Part shown: piece after piece, positions 7,744 through 14,414 of the stretch | Layout: each line of letters begins with the position of its first letter | How positions within the stretch are numbered: the stretch's first letter is position 1 | Assembly: GCA_002402585.1 (NCBI GenBank) | Contig: DHGC01000001.1 | Location: 5,721 to 27,921, forward strand | DNA: 22,201 nucleotides | Source of the DNA: Erysipelotrichaceae bacterium UBA4808 | Lineage (GTDB): Bacteria; Bacillota_I; Bacilli_A; Erysipelotrichales; Erysipelotrichaceae | Direction of reading: 5' to 3' | The notes under the pieces: model-generated | Database searches by the model: none | What the model saw: the letters and a program-made list of their open reading frames with translations, nothing else | Told to the model about the DNA's origin: nothing | Position numbers and translations under genes: made by a program

Positions 7744-8040
7744 TCAGCTTCTTAATCCCATAAAGATAATTGGTGAGATGACAACAACCTTGTCAACTGG
7801 AATATCGAACTTCTTCGCAATCCTTATTTGCAGATTATCTTTGGTCAGTTCACTTGAGCCTTGAAGTGCAACGCCACTCGTACCATAAGTATTAAACTTT
7901 CCAAACTCTTTCACATCCTCAGGCATAATGTTTTTTAGGCCACTCTCCTTAAATGAAATAATGTAGTGACTACTACTCTTCTTTGAATCCTTTGTACTAA
8001 ATCCTAAAAACCCTTTAATATACTCAACGATATAACGCAT
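7744..8040 (-). CDS. Small YGTSG-motif protein, copy B
   Basis: Unrecognised protein of 98 residues. The ATG at 8040 (MRYIVEYIKGFLGFS) is preferred to an upstream start because AGGAG lies 8 nt before it. The N-terminus is a short amphipathic or weakly hydrophobic segment, not a clear membrane helix. The body repeats the motifs of the protein at 7051-7392: YIISFKE, P-E-D-V-K-E-F-G-K-F then TYGTSG, LQGSSEL, a KF pair and VVVISP near the end. It is the first gene after the strong terminator that ends the oxidoreductase operon, and the lipoprotein remnant follows it after about 50 nt. No enzyme motif is visible. Confidence 0.8.
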   Translation of the reverse strand: MRYIVEYIKGFLGFSTKDSKKSSSHYIISFKESGLKNIMPEDVKEFGKFNTYGTSGVALQGSSELTKDNLQIRIAKKFDIPVDKVVVISPIIFMGLRS

Positions 8041-8075
8041 GGATACAACTCCTGTCTTGTTAAGCATATCACAAT

Positions 8076-8116
8076 CAAAAAGTCTTTGGTGCAAATGCTT
8101 GAGCTACCAAAGACTT
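8076..8116 (-). terminator. Terminator after the oxidoreductase/MoaD operon
   Basis: The arms AAAGTCTTTGGT and ACCAAAGACTTT (8105-8116 with 8079-8090) pair perfectly over 12 bp, and the minus strand continues with T residues. It lies 17 nt after the MoaD-like stop, so it ends that transcript. The stem also has A/T ends in the other direction, but no plus-strand gene needs it. Confidence 0.85.
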
Positions 8117-8133
8117 TACAATCATCTGCATTA

Positions 8134-8373
8134 TTATCCCCCTGCAAGAGGATGTAGGATATAGATCAAATCTTCATGTTTGAGTATCGTCGTTTCCGAG
8201 ACATTTTTCTCATTCACAAGGATCGTCATCGACTTTAAATCAAAGTCACTTAACAAACCCGTTTCAAAAATTTTGAGAAAATCGTGTAAGGTTGATTGAT
8301 CAGGGAGATCCATCGATTTGATTTCTTTATCTTTGGGATGTAGTGGTGGAATGATTCGATAATAGATCCGCAT
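8134..8373 (-). CDS. MoaD/ThiS-like sulfur-carrier protein
   Basis: Small protein of 79 residues that ends in LAGG. The C-terminal Gly-Gly and the pattern TILVNEKNV...TILKHEDLIYILHPLAGG are those of the MoaD/ThiS ubiquitin-fold family, in which the last glycine is adenylated and thiocarboxylated to donate sulfur for molybdopterin or thiamin synthesis. It begins 3 nt after the stop of the aldehyde:ferredoxin oxidoreductase gene and lacks its own clear ribosome binding site, so it is probably translationally coupled. In that place a role in making the pterin cofactor (tungsto- or molybdopterin) for the enzyme is the natural inference. MoaE, MoeB and other cofactor genes are not in this window. 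Confidence 0.82.
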   Translation of the reverse strand: MRIYYRIIPPLHPKDKEIKSMDLPDQSTLHDFLKIFETGLLSDFDLKSMTILVNEKNVSETTILKHEDLIYILHPLAGG

Positions 8374-8376
8374 GGA

Positions 8377-10236
8377 TTAAGAATACAACGTATTGATTAC
8401 AGCTTCAAGCCCACCAAGTTGTTCAAGACGATCTTTACTTGGGTAGAGTGTATCTTTATCCCACTTCATTGCGGTAAAGAATTGATCTGCCAGATTTTCA
8501 TTATCTACAGTGACACCAGCAGTTGGTCCACTCTTGAATGGGGGTTGACCAAATAATCGAGGAGATGTTTCAAAGTCACTACGCTTCAAGCCTTCCCTCA
8601 AATTGAATGCATGACGCATCGTGAAGATCCGTTGGCCAGTTTCATGTGCAGTCTGCGCATTGAATGGATTGCCTGTGATTGCTTCAATTAATTCATAGGT
8701 AAAGTCAACCGGGAACGCATAAAGTCCAAACATACAGACGCCTGCTGCACTTATGGTGTCATGGACTGCCATGGATGCAACATCTGCTTCGCCCCAGTTT
8801 GGTGTATCAATCGGTACAGAAGCAGCCCCACCAGTGGTATGCCGTCCCGGTGCGGGATCGTATTGGAATGAACGGATCCAACCTTTCGCCAAACGCGCAT
8901 CATGCATACCGTGTTCAACACCCATGGATGTCGTGAAGAATTCATCACTTAGTCCAAAGGCTTCTGCAGCAGCTTTTTGACCGTTTTGAAGTTTTTGTCC
9001 AACACCTTCATTGTTCGCTATCTTTTCCGTTAAGGTGACGATGACTTCAGGATCACCCCATTTTGCTTCCAATCCATCCAATTGGTCCTTCATCAGTCGA
9101 CCATGTTCATAGTTTTCCATGACCCATGCGATGGTAGAGCCGACAGAAATCGTATCCAAGCCATAACGATTACAGATTTCATTGCACTTCATAATGGATT
9201 CCACATCACTGTTCATACAGTTTGAACCAAATGAGGCCATTGTTTCATATTCAGGACGTTCGGTATCGCCGATTGGCCATTTTCCATCATCCACTTTATA
9301 CATCGCTCCACATACGATCGCACAGTTAGCACAACCGTATTTCTTTACACTGTATTTATCATCAAAGCTACCTGTTCCGACTTTCTTAGCCGCTTCAGCT
9401 CCAAAGTCTTCGATACCGATACCACCCCAGTTTTTCACAGGTGAATCACCACTTAGAATCGATCCTTCAGTGGTGCCCCCGGTTCCAAGTGTTCCAAACA
9501 GTTTACCCATGAAGGCAAATATATCATTCTCTGGTTTGCGCATCGCATCAGCGATCTTCTTCTGAACAGCTCTGAATTTCTCAACATCTGCAATTTCAAT
9601 CTTACCTGTTCCATGAACAACGATTGCTTTGAGTTTCTTCGAACCCATGACCGCACCTAAGCCCCCACGTGCTGCAGCACGGTGACCATCATTGATGATT
9701 CCAGAAATCAAAGAGAGGTGCTCCCCAGCAGGACCGATACCTGCGGACTGCATCTTAGGATAACCCGTAACATTTCTTAGCTTAACTTCCATTTCCTTGA
9801 TGTCCAAACCCCATAGTTCTGATGCATCGCGGATTTCAACGTTTCCATCATCTACAAACAAGTACACAGGTTTATCGGATTGACCCGATACAAAGATACC
9901 GTCATACCCAGCTTTCTTCATTTCAGGGCCAAAATAACCGCCTCCATTGGCTTCATTCCACCCTTTGGTAACCGGTGATTTGCACACAACCATGAAACGT
10001 CCGCTCATGAATGCGCCTGTTCCAGTTAAAGGACCCGCCACAAAACCAAGTATATTATCTGGACCAAGTGGATCCACATTCGGTGGCATGCGATCAAACA
10101 ACACCTTGGCCCCTAGACCATAACTTCCTAAAAAGAGACGTGCATCCTCTTTATCCACAACTTCTTCACGTATCTCCTTTGTCGTCAGATTGACAAAAAG
10201 TAATTTCCCAGCATAGCCATAATATTTTTCTTCCAT
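8377..10236 (-). CDS. Aldehyde:ferredoxin oxidoreductase (tungsten-pterin enzyme family)
   Basis: Protein of 619 residues, matching the roughly 600-residue AOR family. The family oxidises aldehydes to acids (or the reverse) with ferredoxin, using a bis-pterin tungsten or molybdenum centre and one 4Fe-4S cluster. The N-terminal domain has GYAGKLLFVNLTT, FLGSYGLGAKVLF, GPLTGTGAFMSGR and INDGHRAAARGGLGAVMGSK, which are pterin-binding signatures. The cluster ligands are Cys302, Cys305 and Cys309 (CANCAIVC) and Cys501 (GVCMFGLYAF). The start is ATG at 10236 behind AAAGGAA; an in-frame TTG at 10266 is an unlikely alternative. It is followed directly by a MoaD-like gene and is divergent from a PucR-type regulator with a cre-like palindrome between them. 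The true aldehyde substrate is unknown. Confidence 0.93.
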   Translation of the reverse strand: MEEKYYGYAGKLLFVNLTTKEIREEVVDKEDARLFLGSYGLGAKVLFDRMPPNVDPLGPDNILGFVAGPLTGTGAFMSGRFMVVCKSPVTKGWNEANGGGYFGPEMKKAGYDGIFVSGQSDKPVYLFVDDGNVEIRDASELWGLDIKEMEVKLRNVTGYPKMQSAGIGPAGEHLSLISGIINDGHRAAARGGLGAVMGSKKLKAIVVHGTGKIEIADVEKFRAVQKKIADAMRKPENDIFAFMGKLFGTLGTGGTTEGSILSGDSPVKNWGGIGIEDFGAEAAKKVGTGSFDDKYSVKKYGCANCAIVCGAMYKVDDGKWPIGDTERPEYETMASFGSNCMNSDVESIMKCNEICNRYGLDTISVGSTIAWVMENYEHGRLMKDQLDGLEAKWGDPEVIVTLTEKIANNEGVGQKLQNGQKAAAEAFGLSDEFFTTSMGVEHGMHDARLAKGWIRSFQYDPAPGRHTTGGAASVPIDTPNWGEADVASMAVHDTISAAGVCMFGLYAFPVDFTYELIEAITGNPFNAQTAHETGQRIFTMRHAFNLREGLKRSDFETSPRLFGQPPFKSGPTAGVTVDNENLADQFFTAMKWDKDTLYPSKDRLEQLGGLEAVINTLYS

Positions 10237-10305
10237 TGTGTTCCTTTCTTGATCATCTTCTTTCAATTTTGATCAAATCTATCTACTTTTATGATAGCAT
10301 AGGAA

Positions 10306-10319
10306 TGTAAGCGCTTATA
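10306..10319. promoter_or_regulatory. Cre-like palindrome between the oxidoreductase and regulator genes
   Basis: TGTAAGCGCTTATA fits the CcpA site pattern TGWAANCGNTNWCA with one mismatch and contains the perfect palindrome TAAGCGCTTA. It sits in the 139-bp divergent gap, in the likely promoter zone of the oxidoreductase gene. Catabolite repression by CcpA is one reading; an operator for the adjacent PucR-type regulator is the other. Confidence 0.5.
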
Positions 10320-10328
10320 TGTGGTTAT

Positions 10329-10357
10329 TTTACATAAATATGAATACTTTTTATTAA
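10329..10357 (+). promoter_or_regulatory. Possible promoter of the PucR-type regulator
   Basis: TTTACA (10329-10334), 17 bp, TATTAA (10352-10357). The predicted start falls only a few bases before the AGGAG ribosome binding site (10366-10370), so the 5' end would be very short. This makes the call uncertain. Confidence 0.35.
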
Positions 10358-10375
10358 TTATATATAGGAGATGAT

Positions 10376-11539
10376 ATGGATATATACAAACAACGTATCT
10401 TTGAAGCACTGGTTGATAATCTGGGCATTCATAAAATCATCGCAATTGGGACAGAGGCAATCGGTAATCCCTTCTATTTCATTGATGCCTCTTATCGTTT
10501 GATCGCCTACTCTCATTTAACCAATTTCACCCATCCAGTTTGGACACAAATGGTTAAGCGTGGGTTCATCGATGATCCCGAAGTCATTCATAGCCTCCAT
10601 GGATTTCGTTCAAAACTTGATAATCAAATTGAATTGCTTCATTTTGAGAATCCTAAGCACCAAGCCTATCACGGCAAAGTTAGTATCAAAGATCAATTGA
10701 TCGGTTTCTTTGGATGCATCGACTATGTTCATCCATTCAGTGAACAGGATGAACAATTCATCCAGTTTGTGCTGATGGCCATTCAGGTTCAGATGCAGAA
10801 AAGCCCTTTTTACCAAAAACCTCATAATCAGCACATTAATTTCTTTCTGATCGACTTGCTTAAGAGTCCTTTGGATGAGGACTCTATCAAGCAGAGACAA
10901 ATCAGTTTGAAACTAGATTTTGATAAATACATCACGCAGTTGGTCTTACATAAAGAAGATCAAATCACATTCGCATATGATCTTATCCGCAATGAACTTG
11001 AATATCGCCATAAGAATTTACATTGTATCTTACATGATCAAAACATCATTTTGTTCATACACCATACAGAAGTCCGATTGAAGCCCAATATTTTAGACGA
11101 TATCCTTCAACTCGCGAAGAAACATGGTTTGTCGTGTCTTCATGGACTAGCATACACTCAATTAGCTGATTCTTTGATTTACTATGAAGCACTTCGATAT
11201 CTTTTGAAGCAAGTTCATCCTAATGAATATATCCTCCATCTTGAAGATCATCTCTTTAAGGTAAACAAATATCTACTTATGCATAAAGGCGTTCAATTGA
11301 TGGATCCAGTTTTAAAGATACTTCAGGAATACGATGAAGTCCATCATGCGGAGCTGGTCAACACTTTGCTTCAGACTGTGGAAAATGGCTTCAACCAGGC
11401 TAAGACAGCACGTGCTTTGAACATCCATTACAACACCATCCTCTACCGCTTGGATCTAATGCGCAAAATAACAGAGCTTGAGATGAATGAGAAAAAAATG
11501 TTGGACTTATATTTTTTGTATCAATTGATGAAGGCATGA
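10376..11539 (+). CDS. PucR/CdaR-family transcriptional regulator
   Basis: Protein of 387 residues. The C-terminus carries the PucR-type helix-turn-helix: FNQAKTARALNIHYNTILYR is the family signature (A..L.iH.NTi.YRL). The N-terminal 140 residues (IIAIGTEAIGNPFYFIDASY, then IKDQLIGFFGCIDYVHPFSEQDEQFIQFV) look like a GAF-like sensory domain. Family members respond to purine breakdown products, sugar diacids or other small acids. It starts at the ATG at 10376 with AGGAG 5 nt upstream and is divergent from the oxidoreductase operon, the usual place for a dedicated regulator, so it probably controls that operon. The ligand is unknown. It is convergent with rplA and separated from it by a shared terminator. 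Confidence 0.85.
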   Translation: MDIYKQRIFEALVDNLGIHKIIAIGTEAIGNPFYFIDASYRLIAYSHLTNFTHPVWTQMVKRGFIDDPEVIHSLHGFRSKLDNQIELLHFENPKHQAYHGKVSIKDQLIGFFGCIDYVHPFSEQDEQFIQFVLMAIQVQMQKSPFYQKPHNQHINFFLIDLLKSPLDEDSIKQRQISLKLDFDKYITQLVLHKEDQITFAYDLIRNELEYRHKNLHCILHDQNIILFIHHTEVRLKPNILDDILQLAKKHGLSCLHGLAYTQLADSLIYYEALRYLLKQVHPNEYILHLEDHLFKVNKYLLMHKGVQLMDPVLKILQEYDEVHHAELVNTLLQTVENGFNQAKTARALNIHYNTILYRLDLMRKITELEMNEKKMLDLYFLYQLMKA

Positions 11540-11568
11540 AAAAACGTTCGATGAGTCGAACGTTTTTT
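11539..11568. terminator. Bidirectional terminator between the regulator gene and rplA
   Basis: Perfect 13-bp stem AAAAAACGTTCGA / TCGAACGTTTTTT with a 4-nt loop. It gives a T run in both directions and lies directly between two convergent stop codons, so it serves both transcripts. In particular it ends the rplKA transcript and cuts it off from rplJL. Confidence 0.92.
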
Positions 11569-11570
11569 GT

Positions 11571-12260
11571 TTAGATTGTAGTTGTATCTAACTTGATGCC
11601 AGGGCCCATTGTCGTAGAGAGAACTAAATTCTTCATATAGATTCCCTTAACTGCAGCTGGACGAGCTCGCAAGATCAAATCATAGATGGTCTTCATGTTT
11701 TCATGGAGTTGTTCATCCGTAAAGGACAACTTCCCAACCAAAACACCGATGTTACCTTCTTTATCAACACGGTATTCCACTTTACCCTTTTTGATGTCAT
11801 TAACTGCTTTGGTGACATCCATGGTAACGGTTCCCGTTTTTGGATTAGGCATCAAACCTTTAGGACCTAAAAGTTTACCCAATTTTCCTAATTCTGCCAT
11901 CATGTCTGGTGTAGCGACGATGACATCAAAGTCGAACCAGCCGCCTTTGATCTTTTCAAGAATTTCTTTGTTTCCGACGAAATCTGCACCAGCATCGAGA
12001 GCTTCTTTTTCTTTAACACCTTGTGTGATGACCAAGACGCGTTGAGTACGTCCTGTACCGTGTGGTAGTACGACTGCTCCACGGATTTGTTGGTCTGCAT
12101 GACGTGGATCCACATTCAAACGGAATGAAAGTTCGACTGATGCATTGAATTTTGTATAGCTTGTTTTACGTGCCAATGCAATTGCATCATCGACATTGTA
12201 AAGTGTGGTACGGTCAACCAACTGAGCAGCCGCAACGTATTGTTTACCTTGTTTTGCCAT
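11571..12260 (-). CDS. rplA: 50S ribosomal protein L1
   Basis: L1 stalk protein of 229 residues, of normal length. Motifs GRTQRVLVITQG, DVIVATPDMMAELGKLGKLL, GPKGLMPNPKTGTVT and a C-terminal GPGIKLDTTTI are diagnostic. It binds 23S rRNA helix 76 and also represses its own rplKA mRNA in many bacteria. The ATG at 12260 has AGGAGG ahead of it, and it follows rplK by 9 nt. Its transcript ends at the bidirectional terminator just after the stop, whereas in Bacillus the order continues directly into rplJ. Confidence 0.98.
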   Translation of the reverse strand: MAKQGKQYVAAAQLVDRTTLYNVDDAIALARKTSYTKFNASVELSFRLNVDPRHADQQIRGAVVLPHGTGRTQRVLVITQGVKEKEALDAGADFVGNKEILEKIKGGWFDFDVIVATPDMMAELGKLGKLLGPKGLMPNPKTGTVTMDVTKAVNDIKKGKVEYRVDKEGNIGVLVGKLSFTDEQLHENMKTIYDLILRARPAAVKGIYMKNLVLSTTMGPGIKLDTTTI

Positions 12261-12269
12261 GGTGACCTC

Positions 12270-12692
12270 CTATTTGTCGTAGCCTTCGATGACGATGCCC
12301 ATGTTGCGTGCAGTGCCAGCGATGATCGCCATAGCACCTTCCACATCATTTGCATTGAGATCAGGCAATTTGTATTCGGCAATTTTCTTCAAATCTTCGA
12401 CGGAAATTTTCCCGACTTTGGTAGCTTTTGCGCTACCGGAACCTTTTGCAACGTTTGCAGCTTTCTTTAACAAGTTAGCAGCAGGTGTTGTCTTCAAGAC
12501 AAACGTAAACGACTTGTCTTCAAATGCTGTGATGATAACTGGGACAATATCCCCTGCACGATCACGTGTTGCGTCATTGAACTGCGCACAGAATTGTGGC
12601 ATGTTGACGCTAGCAGATGCCAAAGCTGGTCCTGGGCGTGCTCCGCCAGCAGGGAATTGGAGCTTGACAACTTTTGCGATTTTCTTACTCAC
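12270..12692 (-). CDS. rplK: 50S ribosomal protein L11
   Basis: L11, 140 residues, of standard length, part of the GTPase-associated centre of the 50S subunit. It shows KLQFPAGGARPGPALASASV near the N-terminus (the common form has GPALGQ-GVN, so ASAS is slightly divergent) and FVLKTTPAANLLKKAA in the middle. The start is GTG at 12692 with AAGGAGG 8 nt upstream; an ATG closer to the ribosome binding site is out of frame and stops after four codons. It has its own consensus promoter and a structured leader, so rplKA no longer depends on nusG transcription. Confidence 0.97.
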   Translation of the reverse strand: MSKKIAKVVKLQFPAGGARPGPALASASVNMPQFCAQFNDATRDRAGDIVPVIITAFEDKSFTFVLKTTPAANLLKKAANVAKGSGSAKATKVGKISVEDLKKIAEYKLPDLNANDVEGAMAIIAGTARNMGIVIEGYDK

Positions 12693-12721
12693 TAGACATT
12701 CCTCCTTTTTTGAAATGTTAG

Positions 12722-12757
12722 CCGCGGTTAAAATGGATGAATATCATCCTCCCACGG
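12722..12757 (-). promoter_or_regulatory. Structured leader of rplKA, probable L1 autoregulatory site
   Basis: On the minus strand CCGTGG pairs with CCGCGG around an inner hairpin GGATGA-TAT-TCATCC, giving two stacked helices with an asymmetric internal loop (GA / ATTTTAA). A helix-loop of this sort that mimics the L1 site on 23S rRNA is known ahead of rplK in many bacteria. Structure is seen; binding by L1 is inferred. Confidence 0.65.
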
Positions 12758-12777
12758 ATTTGCCTATAGGCTTAATT

Positions 12778-12806
12778 ATTATATGACTTCACTTTCACTC
12801 TGTCAA
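12778..12806 (-). promoter_or_regulatory. Consensus promoter of rplKA
   Basis: On the minus strand a perfect TTGACA (12801-12806), 17 bp, and a perfect TATAAT (12778-12783). It lies 2 bp after the end of the 25-bp tandem repeat, between the MFS transporter gene and the rplK leader. Confidence 0.92.
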
Positions 12807-12808
12807 TA

Positions 12809-12858
12809 CTAAGCACTTGTTGCTTTTCTCCTTCTAAGCACTTGTTGCTTTTCTCCTT
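12809..12858. repeat. Perfect 25-bp tandem duplication over the 3' end of the MFS gene
   Basis: Two identical 25-bp copies, 12809-12833 and 12834-12858, each beginning CTAAGCACTTGTTGC on the plus strand. One copy encodes the last residues of the transporter and its TAG stop. The other repeats these bases just after the stop and ends 2 bp before the rplK -35 box. Confidence 0.95.
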
Positions 12859-14099
12859 GGTGGAGAGGAAACAATCGAAGCAATGATTGCGAATAAAGGG
12901 AAAGCCAACATAATGCTCAAAATCAATGTATACGAACCAAAAGCATCAAAAGCAAACGCAAAAGGTAATGGACCCAGTGCCGATCCGATGACTGTTGACG
13001 TCATCGTCAATGATCGTATGCTTGCTAGATGCTTTGTGCCAAAATAGTTTGGCCATAACACACCAGAGCTCACCGATTCAAACGCATTGAAAACACCATG
13101 CATGAATGCATATGCAATGATAAGCAGTGTTGATTGCGAAACAGTCAATGCTAAAATCGCTATAAAATATAAAGCATAATTGATCGCCTTGACATATTGC
13201 ACCTTCACTTTATCCAGGACAAATCCTGCTACAAAGGTCATCGGAAATTGCACCAATGCCGTAACGCTTAGAATAAATGCAGCAAAGATTGGATCATGCC
13301 CTTTTTGCATCAAAATCGAGACAATATGGAAGGTAATCCCTGTATTGATCATCGATGGAATCGCCATCGTCAATAACATCAACCAGAATGAACGTGTTTT
13401 CATTGCTTCATCGAGAGTAAAATCATGATTACTCGTTTTAATGGAATGGGAATACTTAATTTCTGATGCCTTAGCTTGTGTGGATCCATCCACAACCAAT
13501 CCAAGATCTGCAGGATGATCATAGATGAACTTTTGTGCAATTGGAACCATGATCACCACTAGAGCGGCAACCCAAAACCACCATGCTTGTTGGATCCCAA
13601 ACTGCATGATCATCCAAGTATTAAGGGGCGGAATAACTGCTGAACCCACAACACCTCCTAAGGACATCAAACTCAGTGCCTTACCACGGTTGACTTTGAA
13701 CCACTGAGGCACAAGTGCATTGGGCAATAAGGTCATTGATCCTTGACCAAACAGTCGCAACATAAAAAAACCAAAGATCAATAGAATCGAAGTATTCACA
13801 AAGCTCATGAATAACGCAGCAGATGCTAGGAGTGAAGCAATCAAAACCAGCGAAAAACGATAACCTTTTCGATCTACGATACGACCGATAAATGGCAAAG
13901 TAAAACCAGCCGCCAAGGTCGCAAGCGAATAATAAGTTGATACCAACGATCGACTCCAACCGAACTTTTCAATGTAGGCATTGATGAAGATTGAAACAGA
14001 AAATGTTTGACCAGGTCCGGAGAAGAATAAACCTACTGCCGCAAACAATACAATAAACCAACCATAGTAAAACTTACTTTTTAGAATTTTATTAACCAC
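12834..14099 (-). CDS. MFS transporter, oxalate/formate-antiporter-like (monocarboxylate type)
   Basis: Membrane protein of 421 residues with about 12 hydrophobic helices. The N-terminal YYGWFIVLFAAVGLFFSGPG followed by FSVSIFINAYIEKFGWSRS is typical of the OFA / monocarboxylate branch of the major facilitator superfamily, and GRIVDRKGYR is MFS motif A between helices 2 and 3. A central loop of roughly 30 residues separates the halves. The substrate is probably a small organic acid, but this cannot be decided from sequence. The start is GTG at 14099 with GAGG 5-6 nt before it. It follows a small interrupted gene by 16 nt and lies between nusG and rplK, where most relatives have no gene. No terminator is seen between it and the rplK promoter. 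Confidence 0.88.
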   Translation of the reverse strand: MVNKILKSKFYYGWFIVLFAAVGLFFSGPGQTFSVSIFINAYIEKFGWSRSLVSTYYSLATLAAGFTLPFIGRIVDRKGYRFSLVLIASLLASAALFMSFVNTSILLIFGFFMLRLFGQGSMTLLPNALVPQWFKVNRGKALSLMSLGGVVGSAVIPPLNTWMIMQFGIQQAWWFWVAALVVIMVPIAQKFIYDHPADLGLVVDGSTQAKASEIKYSHSIKTSNHDFTLDEAMKTRSFWLMLLTMAIPSMINTGITFHIVSILMQKGHDPIFAAFILSVTALVQFPMTFVAGFVLDKVKVQYVKAINYALYFIAILALTVSQSTLLIIAYAFMHGVFNAFESVSSGVLWPNYFGTKHLASIRSLTMTSTVIGSALGPLPFAFAFDAFGSYTLILSIMLAFPLFAIIASIVSSPPRRKATSA

Positions 14100-14115
14100 T
14101 TAAGCCTCATTTCTA

Positions 14116-14376
14116 TTAAATCAAATCTTTAAAACTCAATATGGAGTAATCATCCAACGCGATATTCCCATCCGCAATTAGATGATGTTTATCTTGGGTA
14201 TAAGCAAATAAGATGTCACGATTGACATCGGGGTTGAACCCATTCTAAGCGTTTGGATAGATCATCCAGATATTGAAGCCTGGTTTACGTTTAGCTTTCA
14301 TCTGTTCAACGCAATGATCCACATATGCGAGTCGCATACCAGTCTTGACATGCATCTTCTTTAAGATATGGCCCAT
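14116..14376 (-). pseudogene. Small gene interrupted by an in-frame amber codon
   Basis: Not recognised. An ATG at 14376 with a strong GGAGG 6 nt upstream opens a frame of 43 codons (starting MGHILKKMHVKTGMRLAYVD), meets TAG at 14245-14247, and continues in the same frame for 42 codons (beginning NGFNPDVNRDILFAYTQDKH and ending SILSFKDLI) to a TAA at 14116-14118. The second half is well-formed protein-like sequence, so the frame looks like one 86-codon gene with a nonsense mutation. TAG is the normal stop of rpoB, ybxB, rplK and the MFS gene here, so general amber recoding is unlikely. It ends 16 nt before the MFS start and was probably co-transcribed with it. Confidence 0.6.
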
Positions 14377-14390
14377 CTGTTTCCTCCATT

Positions 14391-14414
14391 AAAAATACAT
14401 CCTTGCGGATGTAT
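14391..14414 (-). terminator. Terminator after nusG
   Basis: Perfect 8-bp stem ATACATCC / GGATGTAT with a GCAA tetraloop, then TTTTT on the minus strand. It starts at the nusG stop codon, so the rpmG-secE-nusG transcript mostly ends before the accessory genes. The U tract is short, and some readthrough into the MFS gene is likely. Confidence 0.78.

Noticed and set aside
10237..10266. A TTG start for the aldehyde:ferredoxin oxidoreductase 10 codons upstream.
   Set aside because: The ATG at 10236 has AAAGGAA directly ahead and gives the usual family N-terminus; the extra residues are charged and not family-like.
6439..11539. A classic mobile element or prophage behind the rplA-rplJ insertion.
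   Set aside because: I see no integrase, transposase, att-like direct repeats or tRNA target in the window. The block looks like a simple gene insertion or an old rearrangement.
14116..14376. Pyrrolysine or other programmed amber readthrough.
   Set aside because: TAG ends rpoB, ybxB, rplK and the MFS gene, and no supporting tRNA or synthetase gene is in the window. A nonsense mutation is simpler.
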